Below, piece by piece: positions 15,867 to 18,579 of a stretch of 18,579 nucleotides of DNA (the stretch's first letter is position 1; every line of letters begins with the position of its first letter). The position numbers and the translations under genes are program-made. This DNA comes from DASUTB01 sp036374835 (GTDB lineage Bacteria; Actinomycetota; Actinomycetes; Jiangellales; Jiangellaceae), in contig DASUTB010000049.1 of the NCBI GenBank assembly GCA_036374835.1, forward strand, positions 1 through 18,579, written 5' to 3'. The notes beneath the pieces are model-generated. The model did not search any database, was not told where the DNA came from, and was given only the letters and a program-made list of their open reading frames with translations.

Positions 15867-17279
15867 ATGCCCGCAGCCAACTTGCAGGAGACTCTGGACC
15901 GATCCGGGAATGTGGTAGACCTGCTGCGCAATTCACAGATCGGCGCCTACATCTATCCTGTGGTGCCGGCGGAGTTCACCAACTGGCGCCGCGAGCAGCG
16001 CGCCTGGCGCGATTCGGTCGTGCTGTACGACCAGTCGCACCACATGGTCAATCTGTTCATCGAGGGGCCGGATGCGATCAAGCTCGTCGCGGAGACGGGC
16101 ATCAACACCGTCTCCAACTTCCCGGTAGGCCGCGCGAAGCAGTTCGTGCCCGTCACTCCCGCCGGTTACGTGATCGGCGACGGCATCCTGTTTCACGAGG
16201 AAGAGAACCGCGTCGTGTTCGTCGGCCGCGCGCCGGCCGCGAACTGGCTGCAGTTCCAGGCCGAGACCGGCGGCTACAACGTCGAGGTCACGAAGGACGA
16301 CCGCTCCCCGTCCCGCCCGTACGGCCGCGCGGTGACGCGGAAGTACTGGCGCTTCCAGATCCAGGGACCGAACGCATGGCCGGTGATCGAGAAGATCAAC
16401 GGCGGCCCGGTCGAGGACGTGAAGTTCTTCCACATGTCGTGGCTGAACGTCGGAGACGAGCGGGTGCGCACGCTGCGCCATGGCATGGCCGGCGCACCCG
16501 GTTTGGAGCTCTGGGGACCATACGAGACGTACGAGAAGGTGCGCGAGACGATCTTGGCGGCGGGCGCCGAGTTCGGCATGGAGCCGGTCGGTTCGCGCGC
16601 GTACTCGTCGAACACCCTCGAGTCGGGCTGGATCCCGTCGCCGCTGCCGGCGATCTACACCGGTGAGGAACTTCGCCCGTACCGGGAGTGGCTCGGCGCG
16701 GACAGCTATGAGGCCGTCAATGCCCTCGCAGGGAGCTACGTGTCCGATGACATCGAGGACTACTACCTGACGCCCTGGGCGCTGGGATACGGCAACTTCG
16801 TCAAGTTCGACCACGACTTCATCGGCCGCGATGCGCTGGAAGCGGTGGATCCTGAGTCGCAGCGGCGGAAGGTGACGTTGGAGTGGAACGCCGACGACAT
16901 GGCGACGATCGCGGCATCGGTGTTCGACCCGAAGGGCCCTGGCTACCAGTTCTTCGATCTACCGAACGCGAACTACGGGTCCTCGAACTACGACTCGGTG
17001 CTGGACGCGGATGGGAACCTGGTGGGGCTGTCGATGTTCACCGGGTACAGCGCGAACGAGCGCCGCGCCCTGTCACTGGCGACGGTGAACCCGGACGTTC
17101 CGATCGGCGCAGAGGTCACCGTGGTTTGGGGCGAGCCGGACGGCGGAACCCGCAAGACCTCGGTGGAGCCGCACAACCAGTTCCCGGCGCGTGCCGTCGT
17201 CAGCCCGGTGCCGTATTCGGAGGTGCCGCGCAAGGAGTACCACAGCGGATGGCGAACCACGCAGTTCGCCGCTTCCTGA
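15867..17279 (+). CDS. GcvT-fold tetrahydrofolate-dependent O-demethylase-like protein (LigM/DesA type)
   Basis: A 470-residue protein. ATG 15867 is chosen over an in-frame ATG at 15822 because AAGGAGA at 15852-15858 is well placed and the resulting length equals that of LigM (about 470). The GcvT (aminomethyltransferase) fold shows in YDQSHHMVNLFIEGPDA near the N-terminus, RFQIQGPNAWPVIEKI in the middle and ALGYGNFVKFDHDFIGRDAL towards the C-terminus. LigM and DesA move the methyl group of vanillate, 3-O-methylgallate or syringate onto tetrahydrofolate; simple GcvT and DmdA proteins are about 100 residues shorter. No signal peptide, so cytoplasmic. It stands alone, without folate-recycling genes (metF, ligH), and beside a TRAP binding protein gene. 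Actual substrate is unknown; an aryl methyl ether is the best guess. Confidence 0.85.
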   Translation: MPAANLQETLDRSGNVVDLLRNSQIGAYIYPVVPAEFTNWRREQRAWRDSVVLYDQSHHMVNLFIEGPDAIKLVAETGINTVSNFPVGRAKQFVPVTPAGYVIGDGILFHEEENRVVFVGRAPAANWLQFQAETGGYNVEVTKDDRSPSRPYGRAVTRKYWRFQIQGPNAWPVIEKINGGPVEDVKFFHMSWLNVGDERVRTLRHGMAGAPGLELWGPYETYEKVRETILAAGAEFGMEPVGSRAYSSNTLESGWIPSPLPAIYTGEELRPYREWLGADSYEAVNALAGSYVSDDIEDYYLTPWALGYGNFVKFDHDFIGRDALEAVDPESQRRKVTLEWNADDMATIAASVFDPKGPGYQFFDLPNANYGSSNYDSVLDADGNLVGLSMFTGYSANERRALSLATVNPDVPIGAEVTVVWGEPDGGTRKTSVEPHNQFPARAVVSPVPYSEVPRKEYHSGWRTTQFAAS

Positions 17280-17307
17280 CGGCGTGTTACAGAACGGATA
17301 CAGGCCG

Positions 17308-17337
17308 TTGACGCGTCAAATTGGGGCTGGCTACGTT
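17308..17337 (+). promoter_or_regulatory. Likely sigma-70-type promoter with a palindrome over the -35 box
   Basis: TTGACG at 17308-17313 and TACGTT at 17332-17337 are separated by 18 nt, a reasonable match to housekeeping actinobacterial promoters. The -35 box is half of the perfect 12-bp palindrome TTGACGCGTCAA (17308-17319), a natural place for a repressor. Transcription would begin near 17344, giving a leader of about 95 nt before the DctP-like gene. Confidence 0.45.
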
Positions 17338-17400
17338 ACACGGATCGCACCAATGTTCGACCTGCGAATCTGCGCCCCTTCGCACAAGGCCGTGTTGACA

Positions 17401-17422
17401 GCGCGGGGCTCGTGCCCTGCGC
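17401..17422 (+). promoter_or_regulatory. Leader hairpin next to the Shine-Dalgarno of the DctP-like gene
   Basis: GCGCGGGGC (17401-17409), loop TCGT and GCCCTGCGC (17414-17422) form a 9-bp stem containing one G-U wobble in RNA. It ends 5 nt before the AAGGAG at 17428-17433. It may protect the mRNA, or modulate ribosome access; without an A/T-rich tail it does not look like a terminator. Confidence 0.4.
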
Positions 17423-17438
17423 GGAAGAAGGAGTACTG

Positions 17439-18554
17439 ATGAGACGAACAACCTTCAGGTGGACGGGAGGTCCGGCACTCGCCCTGGCCGCGATGCTGGT
17501 GCTCGCCGCGTGCGGGGGCGACGACGACGACGGCGAGACCACGGACGACGGCGACGCCGCCGACGAGCCTGCTGAGGACGACACCGACGACGGTGCGGGC
17601 GAAGAAGAGGTCGACATGGGTGAGCCCGTCACGCTCACCTTCGCCCACCCGTTCCCCGAAGTGCACCACATTCAGCAGAACATGATCGAGCCGTGGGCCG
17701 AGGATGTCTCCGAGGCGACCGACGGCACGGTCACGATCGAGATCCATCCGGCCGGCGCGCTGACCACACCCGCCGAGGTCTACGACAACGCGGTGGCCGG
17801 CGCCTACGACATCGGATGGGCGTTGGAGGGATACACGCCCGGCCGCTTCCCGCTGACCGATGTGGTGGAGCTGCCGTTTGCATTCGAAAGTGCCGAACAG
17901 GCGACCGATGCGCTCTGGGATCTTTACGAGGAGTTCCCGGAGTTCCAGGAGGAGTACAGCGACGTCAAGGTGCTCGCGTTGTGGACGCACGACGTCGGCA
18001 ACCTTTACACGGTGGGCCAGCAGGTCACCGAACCTGACCTGTCCGGCCTGACCCTTCGTGCCCCTGGGCCGATCCAGACCAGCCTTATCGAGGCCATGGG
18101 CGGCGCAGGGGTCGGGATGCCCGCGCCTGAGCTGTACGACTCGCTCGAGCGCGGTGTCATCGACGGTCTGATGATCGGAGACACCGGCATCCCGACGTTC
18201 TCGCTGCACGAGGTGGTCGACCACGTAACGGTGGGGAACTTCTTCGTCGGCGCCGAGTTCATGGTGATGAACCAGGCGACCTGGGACTCATTGTCCGAGG
18301 CGCAGCAAGAGGCGATCGACGGGCTCATCGGGCGCGAGTTCTCGCACGTCGGCGCTGCGAGCTACGACACGGGCAATCAGGAGAACGTGGACTTCGAGGG
18401 GTGGGGTTTCACCGTGACGAACGTCCTCGATGACATCGAGCCCTGGCAGGAGGCCGCGCAACCGGTGATCGACGACTGGATCGCCGCGCGGGAGTCCGAG
18501 GGGGTCGACGGCCAGGCCATCTACGACCGACTGCTTGAGATCACGGGCAACTGA
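17439..18554 (+). CDS. TRAP transporter substrate-binding lipoprotein, DctP-like
   Basis: A 371-residue extracytoplasmic binding protein for a TRAP (tripartite ATP-independent periplasmic) transporter. ATG 17439 has AAGGAG at 17428-17433; an in-frame ATG at 17412 has none and would put ten residues before the signal. The N-terminus is a lipoprotein signal with lipobox VLAAC (Cys25), followed by an Asp/Glu-rich linker of about 35 residues. The DctP fold begins at VTLTFAHPFPEVHH; GTVTIEIHPAGALTTPAEVYD, LRAPGPIQTSLIEAMGG and the late MVMNQATWDSLSEAQQEAI fit the family. TRAP systems take up mostly carboxylates, including aromatic acids. The membrane subunits (DctQ, DctM) are not in the window and would be expected just downstream. 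In actinobacteria the lipid anchor replaces periplasmic retention. Confidence 0.92.
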   Translation: MRRTTFRWTGGPALALAAMLVLAACGGDDDDGETTDDGDAADEPAEDDTDDGAGEEEVDMGEPVTLTFAHPFPEVHHIQQNMIEPWAEDVSEATDGTVTIEIHPAGALTTPAEVYDNAVAGAYDIGWALEGYTPGRFPLTDVVELPFAFESAEQATDALWDLYEEFPEFQEEYSDVKVLALWTHDVGNLYTVGQQVTEPDLSGLTLRAPGPIQTSLIEAMGGAGVGMPAPELYDSLERGVIDGLMIGDTGIPTFSLHEVVDHVTVGNFFVGAEFMVMNQATWDSLSEAQQEAIDGLIGREFSHVGAASYDTGNQENVDFEGWGFTVTNVLDDIEPWQEAAQPVIDDWIAARESEGVDGQAIYDRLLEITGN

Positions 18555-18579
18555 CCTCGAGTGTCGGGGCCCCCCGGCG

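Noticed and set aside
17395..17400. TTGACA as a second -35 box for the DctP-like gene
   Set aside because: No A/T-containing -10 box follows at the right distance; the region after it is the GC-rich hairpin.

Overview
The window is GC-rich throughout, with strong G/C bias at third codon positions, Shine-Dalgarno sites of the AAGGAG/GAGGAG type and frequent GTG starts. Together with NDMA-dependent (mycofactocin-type) alcohol dehydrogenases and lipoproteins with strongly acidic linkers, this points to an actinobacterium (Actinomycetota). The acidic linkers hint at a halotolerant member, but no species can be named from the sequence. I see no rRNA, tRNA, CRISPR array, transposase or phage gene. 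It reads as a catabolic and uptake region on a chromosome.

Region 1 (1-7348, + strand) looks like one oxidation operon: the 3' part of an NDMA-dependent alcohol dehydrogenase, an aldehyde dehydrogenase, a second complete NDMA-dependent alcohol dehydrogenase, a small UGSC-family protein in its cysteine form (CGSC), an unrecognised 353-residue protein translationally coupled to it, a third and different zinc alcohol dehydrogenase, and, after a 75-bp gap carrying repeats, an ACMSD-type amidohydrolase. Alcohol -> aldehyde -> acid oxidation is the clear theme; the substrate is not visible.

Region 2 (7349-13486, + strand) is a 319-bp regulatory-looking gap followed by a complete peptide/nickel-type ABC importer: lipoprotein binding protein, two permeases and two ATPases, the last four with overlapping or near-abutting ends. 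It probably brings in the substrate or a related compound.

Region 3 (13542-15527, - strand) is a Tat-exported multicopper oxidase of the CotA/bilirubin oxidase/phenoxazinone synthase type. It converges on the ABC operon and diverges from region 4 across a 339-bp gap with two hairpins.

Region 4 (15867-18554, + strand) is a GcvT-fold protein of the LigM/DesA (vanillate/syringate-type O-demethylase) kind, then a likely promoter with a perfect palindrome on its -35 box, and a TRAP-type DctP lipoprotein. The rest of that transporter would lie beyond the right edge.

Taken together, two uptake systems, a secreted oxidase, an O-demethylase-like enzyme and a set of alcohol/aldehyde dehydrogenases suggest use of alcohol- or methoxy-bearing (perhaps lignin-derived aromatic) compounds; that is inference. 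The least understood part is the UGSC-type protein and its coupled partner at 3515-5127.
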